A stretch of 46,508 nt of DNA from an uncultured Pelagibacteraceae bacterium (GTDB lineage Bacteria > Pseudomonadota > Alphaproteobacteria > Pelagibacterales > Pelagibacteraceae), in NCBI GenBank assembly GCA_902604565.1, contig CACKZF010000005.1, positions 1 to 46,508 of the forward strand, in the 5' to 3' direction. The position numbers and the translations under genes were made by a program. Below, one piece after another: positions 29,783 through 39,309 of this stretch. The first letter of the stretch is position 1, and the number at the start of each line of letters is the position of its first letter. The notes beneath the pieces are model-generated. The model ran no database searches and had not been told where the DNA came from. It worked only from the letters and a program-made list of their open reading frames with translations.

Positions 29783-30139
29783 TTAATTTAATGCTGCCTG
29801 AGCTTTTTTAACTATAGTTTTAAATGCTTCTGGATTATCGTAAGCAATTTCAGCTAGAATTTTTCTATCAATTTTAATGCCTGTTTTGTTAAGGCCATTT
29901 ATAAACTTAGAATAAGTTAATCCCTCAGATCTAACACCAGCATTTATTCTCTGAATCCAAAGTGATTTAAAATCTCTTTTTTTATTTCTTCTATCTCTGT
30001 AGGCATACTGCATGGCTTTTTCCATAGCCTGTCTTGCAACTCTAATAGTGTTTTTTCTTCTTCCCCATTGACCTTTAACAGCTTTTAAAACTTTCTTATG
30101 TTTTGCTCTACTTGTAACACCTCTTTTAACTCTAGCCAT
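29783..30139 (-). CDS. rplT: 50S ribosomal protein L20
   Basis: L20 is an early assembly protein of the large subunit that binds 23S rRNA through its long basic N-terminal extension, [19 protein letters not shown]. The 118-residue length and the globular C-terminal part ([22 protein letters not shown]) are standard. In E. coli L20 represses translation of its own operon by binding the mRNA near rpmI; I cannot verify such a structure here. It starts one base after rpmI. Confidence 0.98.
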   Translation of the reverse strand: MARVKRGVTSRAKHKKVLKAVKGQWGRRKNTIRVARQAMEKAMQYAYRDRRNKKRDFKSLWIQRINAGVRSEGLTYSKFINGLNKTGIKIDRKILAEIAYDNPEAFKTIVKKAQAALN

Positions 30140-30140
30140 A

Positions 30141-30347
30141 TTATCCTCTCAGGTTATACGGCATATAAGATTTCACAATCTTACCATCTTGTTTTGACAT
30201 TACCGTTGTACCTCTTTGCTTTCTAATCTGTGAATTTGTTCTTTTAATCATTCCGTGCCTTTTTCCAGCCTGAGCAGTTATAACTTTTCCTTTAGCTGAG
30301 ATTTTAAATCTTTTTTTAGCTGAACTTTTTGTTTTTAATTTAGGCAT
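30141..30347 (-). CDS. rpmI: 50S ribosomal protein L35
   Basis: This 68-residue basic protein begins [17 protein letters not shown] and contains the L35 signature region [19 protein letters not shown]. It sits between infC and rplT as in most bacteria, 52 bases after infC and one base before rplT. The gap after infC is the longest in this block and is where an internal regulatory structure would be expected; I see no clear hairpin by eye. Confidence 0.97.
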   Translation of the reverse strand: MPKLKTKSSAKKRFKISAKGKVITAQAGKRHGMIKRTNSQIRKQRGTTVMSKQDGKIVKSYMPYNLRG

Positions 30348-30399
30348 AATTTGAGGGGTTATACAAATATTGTTATTAATTTACAACTACAAATATGGC

Positions 30400-30945
30400 T
30401 TATAAAGGCTGAATAACCATTATCATTTGCTTTCCATCAAACTTTGGTTGTAGTTCGACACGACCTACAGACTCCATATCTTGTTTGATCTTATCCATTA
30501 ACTCATTGCCCAAACTAGAGTGTTGTAGTTCTCTTCCTTTAAATCTAATTGTAAATTTTACTTTATCTCCTTTTGCAATAAATTTTTGTGCATTTTTTAT
30601 TTTAAAGGTATAATCGTGTACTTCCGTGACAGGTCTTAATTTAATTTCTTTTAGTTCTATCTTCTTTTGTTTTTTTTTTGCTTTATTAGCTTTTTTTTGT
30701 GCATCATATTTATATTTTCCCATATCCATAATTTTACATACGGGAGGTTTTGCATTTGGTGCTATCTCAATTAAATCTAAACCTTCTTCTTTGGCTCTAT
30801 TAATTGCATCTTGTAAATTTAGAATACCTAAATTATCACCATCACTTGCAATAACTTGGACATCTTGCGAAGTTATTCTCTGATTTGTTCTAGGGCCCCT
30901 AGGTTTAGTTCTTTTCTGAAAATAGTTTTGTTTCAAATCTGCCAC
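30400..30945 (-). CDS. infC: Translation initiation factor IF-3
   Basis: IF-3 binds the 30S subunit, prevents subunit joining and checks the start codon. The 181-residue protein has the N-terminal domain (TNQRITSQDVQVIASDGDN), the lysine-rich linker (KYKYDAQKKANKAKKKQKK) and the C-terminal domain (KGDKVKFTIRFKGRE). It starts with GTG directly after the thrS TAA. Many bacteria use AUU here for autoregulation; GTG is weaker than ATG but would not allow the same discrimination. Confidence 0.96.
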   Translation of the reverse strand: MADLKQNYFQKRTKPRGPRTNQRITSQDVQVIASDGDNLGILNLQDAINRAKEEGLDLIEIAPNAKPPVCKIMDMGKYKYDAQKKANKAKKKQKKIELKEIKLRPVTEVHDYTFKIKNAQKFIAKGDKVKFTIRFKGRELQHSSLGNELMDKIKQDMESVGRVELQPKFDGKQMIMVIQPL

Positions 30946-32862
30946 TTAGATTGAAGGTGCTTTATTAAGAGCAGAGTATTTTTTTAAGAATTCTTTTAAA
31001 TCCATAGTTTCTTGTTTTTTAGAATCCAATCTTCTAATAGTTACTGTGTTACTGTCAACTTCTTTTTTTCCACATATAAGTAGCATGGGGACTTTGGTTA
31101 ATGAATGTTCTCTAATTTTATAATTTAAATTGTGGTTTTTTAAATCTACTTCAGAAGAAAGTCCTACTTTTTTTAAATGATTGTTTACTTCTTTTGCATA
31201 ATCATCAAAATCACTTGATATAGGAATAACTATTGTTTGAATAGGACAAAGCCAAAAAGGTAATTTTCCAGAATAATTTTCAATTAAAATTCCAATAAAC
31301 CTTTCCAAAGATCCAAATAATGCTCTATGAAGCATGACAGGAACTTTTTTGTTTCCATCGCTATCTACAAATGAAGCACCTAGTCTACCTGGCAAATTTA
31401 AATCTACTTGTAAAGTTCCACACTGCCAATCTCTACCAATAGCATCTCTCAAAACGAATTCTATTTTTGGACCGTAAAAAGCACCCTCCCCTTTATTTAT
31501 TGAATATTCTAATTTTGTTGCCTTGATTGCCTCTAATAAAGCAGCCTCTGATTTATCCCATACTTGATCATCACCAACTCTTAATTCTGGTCGATCAGAA
31601 TATTTTAAAATCACGTCCTCAAATCCTAAATCTTTATAAATTTCTAAAATTAAATTAGTTACAGTTAAACATTCGTCAGTAATTTGTTCTTCCGTGCAAA
31701 AAATATGTGCATCATCTTGAGTAAAAGCTCTAACTCTCAATAATCCATGAAGTGCTCCAGATGGTTCATACCTATGAACCTTTCCAAATTCTGACATTTT
31801 AAGTGGTAAATCACGATAACTTTTTAAGCCTTGATTAAATACCTGAACGCAACCGGGACAATTCATTGGCTTTATAGCAAAAACTTTTTCATCAGGTGTA
31901 GTAGAGGTATACATATTAGCTCCAAATTTTTCCCAGTGACCTGATTTCTCCCAAAGGGAGCGATCTAATATTTCTGGGGTATTTATTTCCTGATATCCTG
32001 CAATTTCTTGCTTCATTCTCATATATGAAATGAGTTTTTGAAATAAACTCCATCCTTTTTGATGCCAAAATACAGATCCAGGACTCTCTTCTCTGAAATG
32101 AAATAAATCCATTTCTTTTCCTATTTTTCTGTGATCTCTTCTTTCTGCCTCTTCTATTCTATTTAAATAATCGTCTAATTCTTTTTGAGTAGACCAACTT
32201 GTTCCGTAAACTCTTTGCAACATTTCATTATTAGAGTCACCTCTCCAGTAAGCACCTGAGACTTTTGTTAATTTAAAATATTTTCCAATTTTACCAGTTG
32301 AACTTAAGTGAGGGCCTCTACATAAATCATGCCAATCTCCATGGAAATATAAAGATACATCTTCTCCCTCTGGAATACTTTCTATTATTTCAGCTTTGTA
32401 TAATTCTCCCTTTTTTTTAAAATGTTCAATTGCATCATTTCTTTCCCAAACCTCTCTGTAAGTTTTTTCATCTCGATCTACTATTTCTTTCATTTTATTC
32501 TCAATTTTTTCTAAATCTTGTGTTGTAAATGGTTCTTTTCTTACAAAATCATAATAAAAGCCATCTTCAATAACTGGCCCTATTGTAACTTGTGTCCCTG
32601 GAAATAATTCTTGAACTGCCATAGCAAGTATGTGAGCCGTATCATGTCTTATAGTCTCTAAACCTTCTTTGTCTTTTGAAGTAAAAATCTTAATTGACGA
32701 ATCTTTAGAAATACTATGATTTAAATCTTTTAATTCTCCATCAACGCTTATTATCAAAGCTTGTTTTGAAAGAGATTTACTAATTTTTTCTGCAACCTCA
32801 AAACCTGATATACTTTTTTCGAAGTTAATTTTTTTTCCGTCAGGTAATGTTATATTTGGCAT
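30946..32862 (-). CDS. thrS: Threonine-tRNA ligase
   Basis: ThrS charges tRNA-Thr. The 638-residue enzyme has the N-terminal TGS domain (residues about 1-60), the editing domain with HDTAHILAMAV, the class II catalytic core with KPMNCPGCVQ (zinc-ligand Cys), motif 2 near RYEPSGALHGLLRVRAFTQD and motif 3 with LHRALFGSLERF, then an anticodon-binding C-terminus. Its ATG shares one base with the TAA of the upstream GT4 gene. The matching tRNA-Thr(GGU) gene lies at 2446-2519. Confidence 0.98.
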   Translation of the reverse strand: MPNITLPDGKKINFEKSISGFEVAEKISKSLSKQALIISVDGELKDLNHSISKDSSIKIFTSKDKEGLETIRHDTAHILAMAVQELFPGTQVTIGPVIEDGFYYDFVRKEPFTTQDLEKIENKMKEIVDRDEKTYREVWERNDAIEHFKKKGELYKAEIIESIPEGEDVSLYFHGDWHDLCRGPHLSSTGKIGKYFKLTKVSGAYWRGDSNNEMLQRVYGTSWSTQKELDDYLNRIEEAERRDHRKIGKEMDLFHFREESPGSVFWHQKGWSLFQKLISYMRMKQEIAGYQEINTPEILDRSLWEKSGHWEKFGANMYTSTTPDEKVFAIKPMNCPGCVQVFNQGLKSYRDLPLKMSEFGKVHRYEPSGALHGLLRVRAFTQDDAHIFCTEEQITDECLTVTNLILEIYKDLGFEDVILKYSDRPELRVGDDQVWDKSEAALLEAIKATKLEYSINKGEGAFYGPKIEFVLRDAIGRDWQCGTLQVDLNLPGRLGASFVDSDGNKKVPVMLHRALFGSLERFIGILIENYSGKLPFWLCPIQTIVIPISSDFDDYAKEVNNHLKKVGLSSEVDLKNHNLNYKIREHSLTKVPMLLICGKKEVDSNTVTIRRLDSKKQETMDLKEFLKKYSALNKAPSI

Positions 32863-34016
32863 TAATTAAATAGTTTTTTGTATTCTGAATAAGTAGAAAA
32901 ACACATTTTTTCAACATTAAATTTTTTTACTGCGTTTTCTCTTCCTAAACTACCCATTTTATTCAGTTCATTTGGATCCATATTCATGACTTTAATAATT
33001 TTTTCAGATAAATCTTCTGAGTTACCTGCTTCGAATAAAATACCAGTTTTTCCATCTATCACAGTTTCATTAGATCCTCCTAAGTTGCTTGCAATAATCA
33101 TTTTTTGCATGGATTGTGCTTCAACTGATACTCTACCAAACGCTTCAGGCTCTATTGATGCAGAAATAACTATATTTGAAATTTTATAGGCTAGTGGCAT
33201 ATTTTTACAATGATCTATAAATCTTATTTGTTTTGTAAGTCTGTATTGCTCAACAAGTCTAATAAGTTTTTTTTTGTAAAGGTCTCGCCCCTGATCATTA
33301 CCAAGAATAACTGCAATGAAAGCATCATTACCTAATTGAATATTTACTTTATTTAATGCTTCTAAAAACATTTCTTGTCCTTTCCAAACAGTAAGTCTGC
33401 CAGGTAATAAAATTATTTTTTTACCAACAATCAATTCCCAAGATTTAAACAGATTATCTTCATCTGTTTCAAGTATAGTGGTATCATCGTAGTAATCTGT
33501 ATTAATTCCTCTAAATATTGATAGTAATTTTTTTTTATCAGATAAATATTCTGAATAATTTTCTTTAATATGTGAAAATATAAAATTTGAACCTGCAATA
33601 ATTAAATCTGATCTAACCATAACTGAATTATAAAATTTTTTTATATTACTTTTGAAATTATATGTTCCATGAAAAGTGGTAACAAATTTTGTTCTCGTGA
33701 TTTTTGTTGCAATTAAACATGACCAAGCTGGGGCTCTGCTTCTAGCATGAACAATATTAATACCATTTAATAAAATAATTATTGAAATAATTATGGAGTT
33801 TAGAAGAATAAGTATTGGATTTTTAGATTGAACTGGGAGTCTAATAACTTTGACTTTTTTTTTATCAACAAATTTTAACAATTCGCCACCACTTGTTATC
33901 AAATAAGATCCAACATTATTTTCTGGTAAATAATGGGCAATATCATAACAACCAGTTTCGGCTCCACCGTAACCTAGTTTAGGAATTACTTGTAGGACTT
34001 TTAATTTATGCTGCAT
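32862..34016 (-). CDS. GT4-family glycosyltransferase
   Basis: This 384-residue GT-B enzyme has the N-terminal acceptor domain with GYGGAET (15-21) and the C-terminal donor domain with a retaining Glu-x7-Glu motif in EPEAFGRVSVEAQ (about residues 289-297), followed by ASNLGGSNE and DGKTGILFEAG. A weakly hydrophobic stretch near 66-85 could bring it to the inner membrane. It probably transfers a nucleotide-sugar residue to a lipid- or polysaccharide-linked acceptor. It reads straight into thrS with a one-base overlap, an unusual partner for a tRNA synthetase. Confidence 0.9.
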   Translation of the reverse strand: MQHKLKVLQVIPKLGYGGAETGCYDIAHYLPENNVGSYLITSGGELLKFVDKKKVKVIRLPVQSKNPILILLNSIIISIIILLNGINIVHARSRAPAWSCLIATKITRTKFVTTFHGTYNFKSNIKKFYNSVMVRSDLIIAGSNFIFSHIKENYSEYLSDKKKLLSIFRGINTDYYDDTTILETDEDNLFKSWELIVGKKIILLPGRLTVWKGQEMFLEALNKVNIQLGNDAFIAVILGNDQGRDLYKKKLIRLVEQYRLTKQIRFIDHCKNMPLAYKISNIVISASIEPEAFGRVSVEAQSMQKMIIASNLGGSNETVIDGKTGILFEAGNSEDLSEKIIKVMNMDPNELNKMGSLGRENAVKKFNVEKMCFSTYSEYKKLFN

Positions 34017-34058
34017 ATGGTAATAATATTATAAACTTGGTCAAGATGATTACTTTAT

Positions 34059-34820
34059 ATGAAAAAATATAAATTTCTAAGAATTTCTAAATATAAAAAA
34101 CTAAGATATATAGCAAATAATTATAAAAAAAATCTTTACGTAGTTTTTTTACCTGGTTTTGCATCTGATATTGATGGCGATAAGCCAAAGAAATTTTTAA
34201 AATTTGCCATTCAAAATAAACTTGGATTTTTAGCTTTGGAATACTTTGGTCATGGAAGATCGTCAGGAGAATTTACAAGAGGTAATATCACTAAATGGTC
34301 CAATGATGCGAGAATTACAATAAGTAAAATAGTTAAAAAGAATGACTTTATACTAATTGGATCTAGCATGGGAGGATGGATTTCTTTATTAATGCATAAA
34401 TATTTTAGTTCACAAATTAAAGGCTTTTTAGGAATTGGATCTGCTCCAGAATTTCTTACAAGAATTATGTGGAAAAAATTTCCAAAAAAGACGAAAAGCG
34501 AAATTTTAAAAAAAGGTATCTCTAAAATTAAAAATGGTGATTATGAGTATTTAATAACAAAACAGCTAATTTTAGATGGTAAAAAGACCACTAATAAAGT
34601 TCTTAACAGAAAATTATATAATTCAAATCCCGTGACAATGGTTCATGGGCAAAAGGATGAAGTAGTTCCAGTAATATATTCAAGAAAAGTTCTAAAAATT
34701 TTTCCTAAAGCAGAAAAAAAATTGCTAGTGATAAAAAATGGAGATCATAGCCTTTCTTCAAAAAAAAATTTAAATATTATTTGCAAAGAGTTAAAAACTC
34801 TAATCAAAAAAGTTAACTAG
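34059..34820 (+). CDS. Alpha/beta-fold serine hydrolase
   Basis: This 253-residue cytosolic hydrolase shows FLPGFASD (oxyanion loop, about 30-37), the nucleophile elbow GSSMGG with Ser103, the acid residue in HGQKDEVVP, and the His of NGDHSL near residue 228. The layout resembles ABHD10/BioH-like carboxylesterases and acyl-protein thioesterases; the substrate is not readable. It diverges from the GT4 gene across 42 bases, and its last eight bases overlap the convergent gltB end. Confidence 0.88.
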   Translation: MKKYKFLRISKYKKLRYIANNYKKNLYVVFLPGFASDIDGDKPKKFLKFAIQNKLGFLALEYFGHGRSSGEFTRGNITKWSNDARITISKIVKKNDFILIGSSMGGWISLLMHKYFSSQIKGFLGIGSAPEFLTRIMWKKFPKKTKSEILKKGISKIKNGDYEYLITKQLILDGKKTTNKVLNRKLYNSNPVTMVHGQKDEVVPVIYSRKVLKIFPKAEKKLLVIKNGDHSLSSKKNLNIICKELKTLIKKVN

Positions 34821-37800
34821 CTTTTCCAACTAAACTTTTATTTGTAATAGGGTTCTCTAATTTATTTAACATTTCTTTAGGACAAACTTGTAAGAAATTT
34901 TTAATTTCATCTTCAAAATTTTCAATAATCTGTGCTGATAAATTTGAGTTAGTTTCATTATTGTGTTTTAAAACTAAATCTTTTAGATAGTTTTTCCAGT
35001 AATCTGTCTCTGGTATTTGCCAAACTATTGTTTCAGGATTAGCTTTTTTAGCAAACTGGCTTTTTGGATCATATACAAATGCCATACCACCAGTCATACC
35101 AGCTCCAAAATTATCACCTACCTCTCCTAATATTACTATTGACCCACCTGTCATGTACTCACAACCATTTGAATCACATCCTTCTATGACTGCAGTAGCA
35201 CCTGAGTTTCTAACGGCAAATCTTTCACCTGCCTGTCCTGCTGCAAAAAGATATCCTGAGGTTGCACCATATAGGACCGTATTTCCTATAATAGTATTTT
35301 CATTTGAAATTAAATTACTTTCGTCTTGAAGTTTAATCACAATAGATGCGCCTGAAAGACCCTTTGCAACGTAATCATTAGCATCACCCTTTAATATAAG
35401 TTTAAGTCCTTTAACACCAAAGGCACCAAAAGATTGGCCAGCAGAACCCTTAAAATTTATAGCAAATGTATTTTCCTCTAATTTATTATTTCCAAATTTT
35501 TTATAAAGATTATATGAAATTCTTGTTCCAACTGCCCTATCTGTATTTTCAATTGCGTAAACATTTTCTAATGGCAGTTTTCTGTTAATTAAACTTTCTA
35601 TCTCAGGCCAAATTCTTTGGTCCAAAGTATCTGGAACTTCATTTATTATGGGTGTTTCACAATATCTTTTATTTGTTCCAGGATCAGCTTGAACAAATAG
35701 AGGATTTAAATCTAGGTCATCTAAATTTGGTGATCCTTTACTGACTTGTCTCAATAAATCTGTTCGCCCTATTACTTCATTTAAACTTTTAAATCCTAAA
35801 CTCGATAAAATTTCTCTAACCTCTTGAGCAATAAAAGAAAATAGATTTACTATTTTATCTGGGGTGCCAGTAAATTTTTTTCTTAATTCATCGTCTTGTG
35901 TACAAACTCCAACTGGACATGTATTAGAATGACATTGTCTTACCATAATACAACCCATTGCAACTAGCGCTGTTGTTGCTACGCCAAATTCTTCAGCACC
36001 CATCATTGCAGCTATTACAACATCTCTTCCTGTTTTAATTCCTCCATCTGTTCTTAATGTAACTAGGTGTCTTAATTTGTTTAAGGTTAATACTTGGTTT
36101 GCCTCTGTTAGTCCCATTTCCCACGGAATACCAACATATTTAACACTTGTTTGTGGAGTGGCACCTGTCCCACCATTATGACCTGAAATTAGAATTATAT
36201 CTGCTTTTGCTTTAGCAACACCTGCAGCAATAGTACCTATACCTGAAGAAGCGACTAATTTTACACCAACTCTTGCCTTTGGATTAATCTGCTTTAAGTC
36301 GTAAATAAGTTGAGCTAAGTCTTCAATTGAATAAATATCGTGATGTGGTGGTGGTGATATTAAGGTTACGCCAGGCGTAGAGTGTCTTAGTCTTGCAATT
36401 TCCTCTGTTACTTTAAATCCTGGTAATTGACCACCTTCTCCAGGTTTTGCTCCTTGAGCAATTTTAATTTCAATCTCATTACAATTATTTAAATAGTTAA
36501 TAGTTACTCCAAATCTTGCAGAAGCAATTTGTTTTACTCTAGAATTTGCGCTATCTCCATTATCTAACACTTTAAATCTCTCTTCATCTTCTCCGCCTTC
36601 TCCACTACATGAAGCTCCTTTAATTCTGTTCATTCCCATGGCAAGTGTTTCATGTGCTTCTTTTGATAAGGCTCCATGAGACATACTTCCACTTCCAAAT
36701 CTTTTCATGATTTCAGTTATTGGCTCAACTTGATTAATATTAATTGCCTGTTGATTTTTAAAATCAATTAAATCTCTTAAACTAATTGGTTTTAAACCAT
36801 AAATACCCTTAGTATATTTTTTATAAGTTTCATATGAATTTGAGCCTACAGCTGCTTGTAAAAGATGAATTAATTTTCCTTGATATTGATGAGTTTCACC
36901 ATTTTTTCTATATCTGTAAATTCCACCAATTGGTAAAATATTAGAGTGAATATCAAATGCATCTTTATGTATAGATCTTATTTTTTTTTCAATACCAGTT
37001 AAACCTATTCCAGAAATTTTAGATAATACTCCTGGAAAATAATCTTTTACAATTGTTCTGCTCAATCCAACAGTTTCAAAATTACATCCACCTCTATATG
37101 AACTTAAAACTGATATACCCATCTTTGACATAATTTTTAATAGTCCAAGGTTTACTGATTTAATATATCTACCCACGCACTCATCAAATGAGAAATTCCC
37201 AAAAAGCTTTTTTGAATATCTTTGATGTAAGCTATCAAATGCTAAGTAAGGATTGACCGTTGTTGCTCCAACACCTATTAATGTTGCAAATGAATGGGTA
37301 TCTAGAGCATCTCCTGTTTGTACATTAATTGATGCATAGCCTCTTAAGCCTAATTTTATTAAATGACTATTTATTGCACCAATGCATAGCAGCATTGGCA
37401 TTGGTAATTTTGTTTCAGATATATTTTTATCAGACAAAATAAGTTGAGTATTGCCTTCTCTAACTGCTTTTTCAGCGTTATTTTTTAATAATTCAATAGC
37501 CTCCTCTAAAGTTTGATCAGTATTAAATGTGCAATCTAAAATTTTATAATTATCTCCAAAATACTTTATAAATTTTTCAAACTGAGTGTTGGATAAAATT
37601 GGGCTATCTAAAACATAAATATTTTCCTCTGTAAGATTAGAAAAATCTAGTATATTTCCTAAATTTCCAAACCTAGTTTTCAAGCTCATCACCTTATTCT
37701 CTCTAAGTGAATCGATAGGGGGATTGGTCACCTGACTAAAATTCTGTCTAAAATAATGATAAAGAGGTCTATATTTATCAGATAAAACTGCAAGTGGAGT

Positions 37801-39309
37801 GTCATCTCCCATAGACCCAGTTGCTTCTTTAGCATCCTCAGCCATAGGATGTAAAATTAACTCCAAGTCCTCAAGACTATAACCGAAACAATGTTGTATC
37901 TTTTTTAAATCAGCACCTGAAAACTCGCTTTTTTCATTTTCTATAATTAATGATTTATCTAATTCAATAATTTGATTATTGAAGTGTTTGTATTCTTTAG
38001 ACAAATAATTTTTTATTTGATTGTTTGTATAAACTTTTCCTTTTTCAATTCTTACTCCTAATATTTCACCAGGTCCCAATCTTCCCTTTGAAACAATTTT
38101 CTTCTCATTTAGGTCAATCATTCCTGTCTCGGAACCTGCAAACAAAAGTTTATCTCTTGTAATTGTATATCTAAGAGGTCTTAGTCCATTTCTGTCACTA
38201 CCTACAATAACCCACTCATTATCAGTTGCAGCTATAGCAGCGGGTCCATCCCATGGCTCCATTGTGCTATTTAAAAAGTTAAAAAGTTGTTGATGATCTT
38301 TTGGAAGAACTTTACTTTTTTTTGACCAAGCATCTGGTATTAGCATAAGTTTTGCTAAAGGTGCTGAATGTCCAGAAATATTTAATAATTCAAAAACATT
38401 ATCTAGTGATGCAGAATCAGAATTACCAGCAGGGATAACCGGTTTTAAATTTTCCATATCATCGAACAAAGGACTAAACATTTCCTCTTCGTGAATTTTC
38501 ATCCAATTAATATTTCCTTTTAGTGTGTTTATCTCCCCATTATGAGCAATTGATCTAAAAGGTTGGGCTAAATCCCAACTTGGAGCGGTGTTAGTAGAAA
38601 ATCTTTGATGGAAAATTGCATAACGTGAAATGAAACGCTCATCTTTTAAATCTGGATAAAAATCAGATAAAGACTCTGCTAAAAACATTCCTTTATAAAT
38701 TATTGATTTCGAGCTGAATGAACAAATATAAAAATTGTTTAATTGATTTCTTAAAGCTTCTTTTTCAATTTTTCTTCGAGTTTCATAAAGAGCTCTTTCT
38801 AAATCTTTACCATGAATTGACTTATCATTATGAGTAAAAAGAACTTGTGTAATCTCAGGTCTAGTTTGTTCTGCCTTTTCTCCTAAAACAGAAGGATCCA
38901 CAGGTACTTGTCTCCATCCGTAAATATTAAAATTCTTTTTTGTTAATTCACTTTCTACAATTGATCTGCATTGCTCTTGTCCCCCAAAGTCATTTCTTGG
39001 CAAGAAAATCATTCCCACACATAAATCTGAGTTATCATGCTCATGACCTGTTATTTCAATTTTTTCTGCAAAAAAATCATTTGGTATTTCAATATGAATA
39101 CCTGCTCCGTCTCCAGTTTTACCGTCTGCATCAATTGCACCTCTATGCCATACAGCTTTCAGAGCCTCAATACCGTATTCGACTACTTTTCTTGATTTTA
39201 GACCCTCAGTTGATGCAACAAGACCTACTCCACATGCATCATGCTCCATAGTTTCATCATAAACATAATTTTTTTTTAAAAGTTTACGATTTTTGCTTTG
39301 GATATCCAT
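34813..39309 (-). CDS. gltB: Glutamate synthase (NADPH) large subunit
   Basis: GltB and GltD convert glutamine plus 2-oxoglutarate to two glutamates, assimilating ammonium with glutamine synthetase. The 1498-residue protein has a short propeptide and then Cys26 in HDACGVGL as the N-terminal glutaminase nucleophile. The FMN-binding synthase domain shows EGGEDEERF and GHNGGTGATP; the [3Fe-4S] cysteines are in GCIMVRQCHSNTCPVGVC (about residues 1119-1136). The C-terminal GXGXG domain contains GATSGYLFAAGQAGERFAVR. Its start shares one base with the gltD stop. Confidence 0.98.
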   Translation of the reverse strand: MDIQSKNRKLLKKNYVYDETMEHDACGVGLVASTEGLKSRKVVEYGIEALKAVWHRGAIDADGKTGDGAGIHIEIPNDFFAEKIEITGHEHDNSDLCVGMIFLPRNDFGGQEQCRSIVESELTKKNFNIYGWRQVPVDPSVLGEKAEQTRPEITQVLFTHNDKSIHGKDLERALYETRRKIEKEALRNQLNNFYICSFSSKSIIYKGMFLAESLSDFYPDLKDERFISRYAIFHQRFSTNTAPSWDLAQPFRSIAHNGEINTLKGNINWMKIHEEEMFSPLFDDMENLKPVIPAGNSDSASLDNVFELLNISGHSAPLAKLMLIPDAWSKKSKVLPKDHQQLFNFLNSTMEPWDGPAAIAATDNEWVIVGSDRNGLRPLRYTITRDKLLFAGSETGMIDLNEKKIVSKGRLGPGEILGVRIEKGKVYTNNQIKNYLSKEYKHFNNQIIELDKSLIIENEKSEFSGADLKKIQHCFGYSLEDLELILHPMAEDAKEATGSMGDDTPLAVLSDKYRPLYHYFRQNFSQVTNPPIDSLRENKVMSLKTRFGNLGNILDFSNLTEENIYVLDSPILSNTQFEKFIKYFGDNYKILDCTFNTDQTLEEAIELLKNNAEKAVREGNTQLILSDKNISETKLPMPMLLCIGAINSHLIKLGLRGYASINVQTGDALDTHSFATLIGVGATTVNPYLAFDSLHQRYSKKLFGNFSFDECVGRYIKSVNLGLLKIMSKMGISVLSSYRGGCNFETVGLSRTIVKDYFPGVLSKISGIGLTGIEKKIRSIHKDAFDIHSNILPIGGIYRYRKNGETHQYQGKLIHLLQAAVGSNSYETYKKYTKGIYGLKPISLRDLIDFKNQQAININQVEPITEIMKRFGSGSMSHGALSKEAHETLAMGMNRIKGASCSGEGGEDEERFKVLDNGDSANSRVKQIASARFGVTINYLNNCNEIEIKIAQGAKPGEGGQLPGFKVTEEIARLRHSTPGVTLISPPPHHDIYSIEDLAQLIYDLKQINPKARVGVKLVASSGIGTIAAGVAKAKADIILISGHNGGTGATPQTSVKYVGIPWEMGLTEANQVLTLNKLRHLVTLRTDGGIKTGRDVVIAAMMGAEEFGVATTALVAMGCIMVRQCHSNTCPVGVCTQDDELRKKFTGTPDKIVNLFSFIAQEVREILSSLGFKSLNEVIGRTDLLRQVSKGSPNLDDLDLNPLFVQADPGTNKRYCETPIINEVPDTLDQRIWPEIESLINRKLPLENVYAIENTDRAVGTRISYNLYKKFGNNKLEENTFAINFKGSAGQSFGAFGVKGLKLILKGDANDYVAKGLSGASIVIKLQDESNLISNENTIIGNTVLYGATSGYLFAAGQAGERFAVRNSGATAVIEGCDSNGCEYMTGGSIVILGEVGDNFGAGMTGGMAFVYDPKSQFAKKANPETIVWQIPETDYWKNYLKDLVLKHNNETNSNLSAQIIENFEDEIKNFLQVCPKEMLNKLENPITNKSLVGKAS

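Noticed and set aside
38940-39251. A 103-codon His/Leu/Gln-rich frame opposite the gltB start
   Set aside because: It lies wholly antisense to conserved gltB sequence and looks like nothing known.
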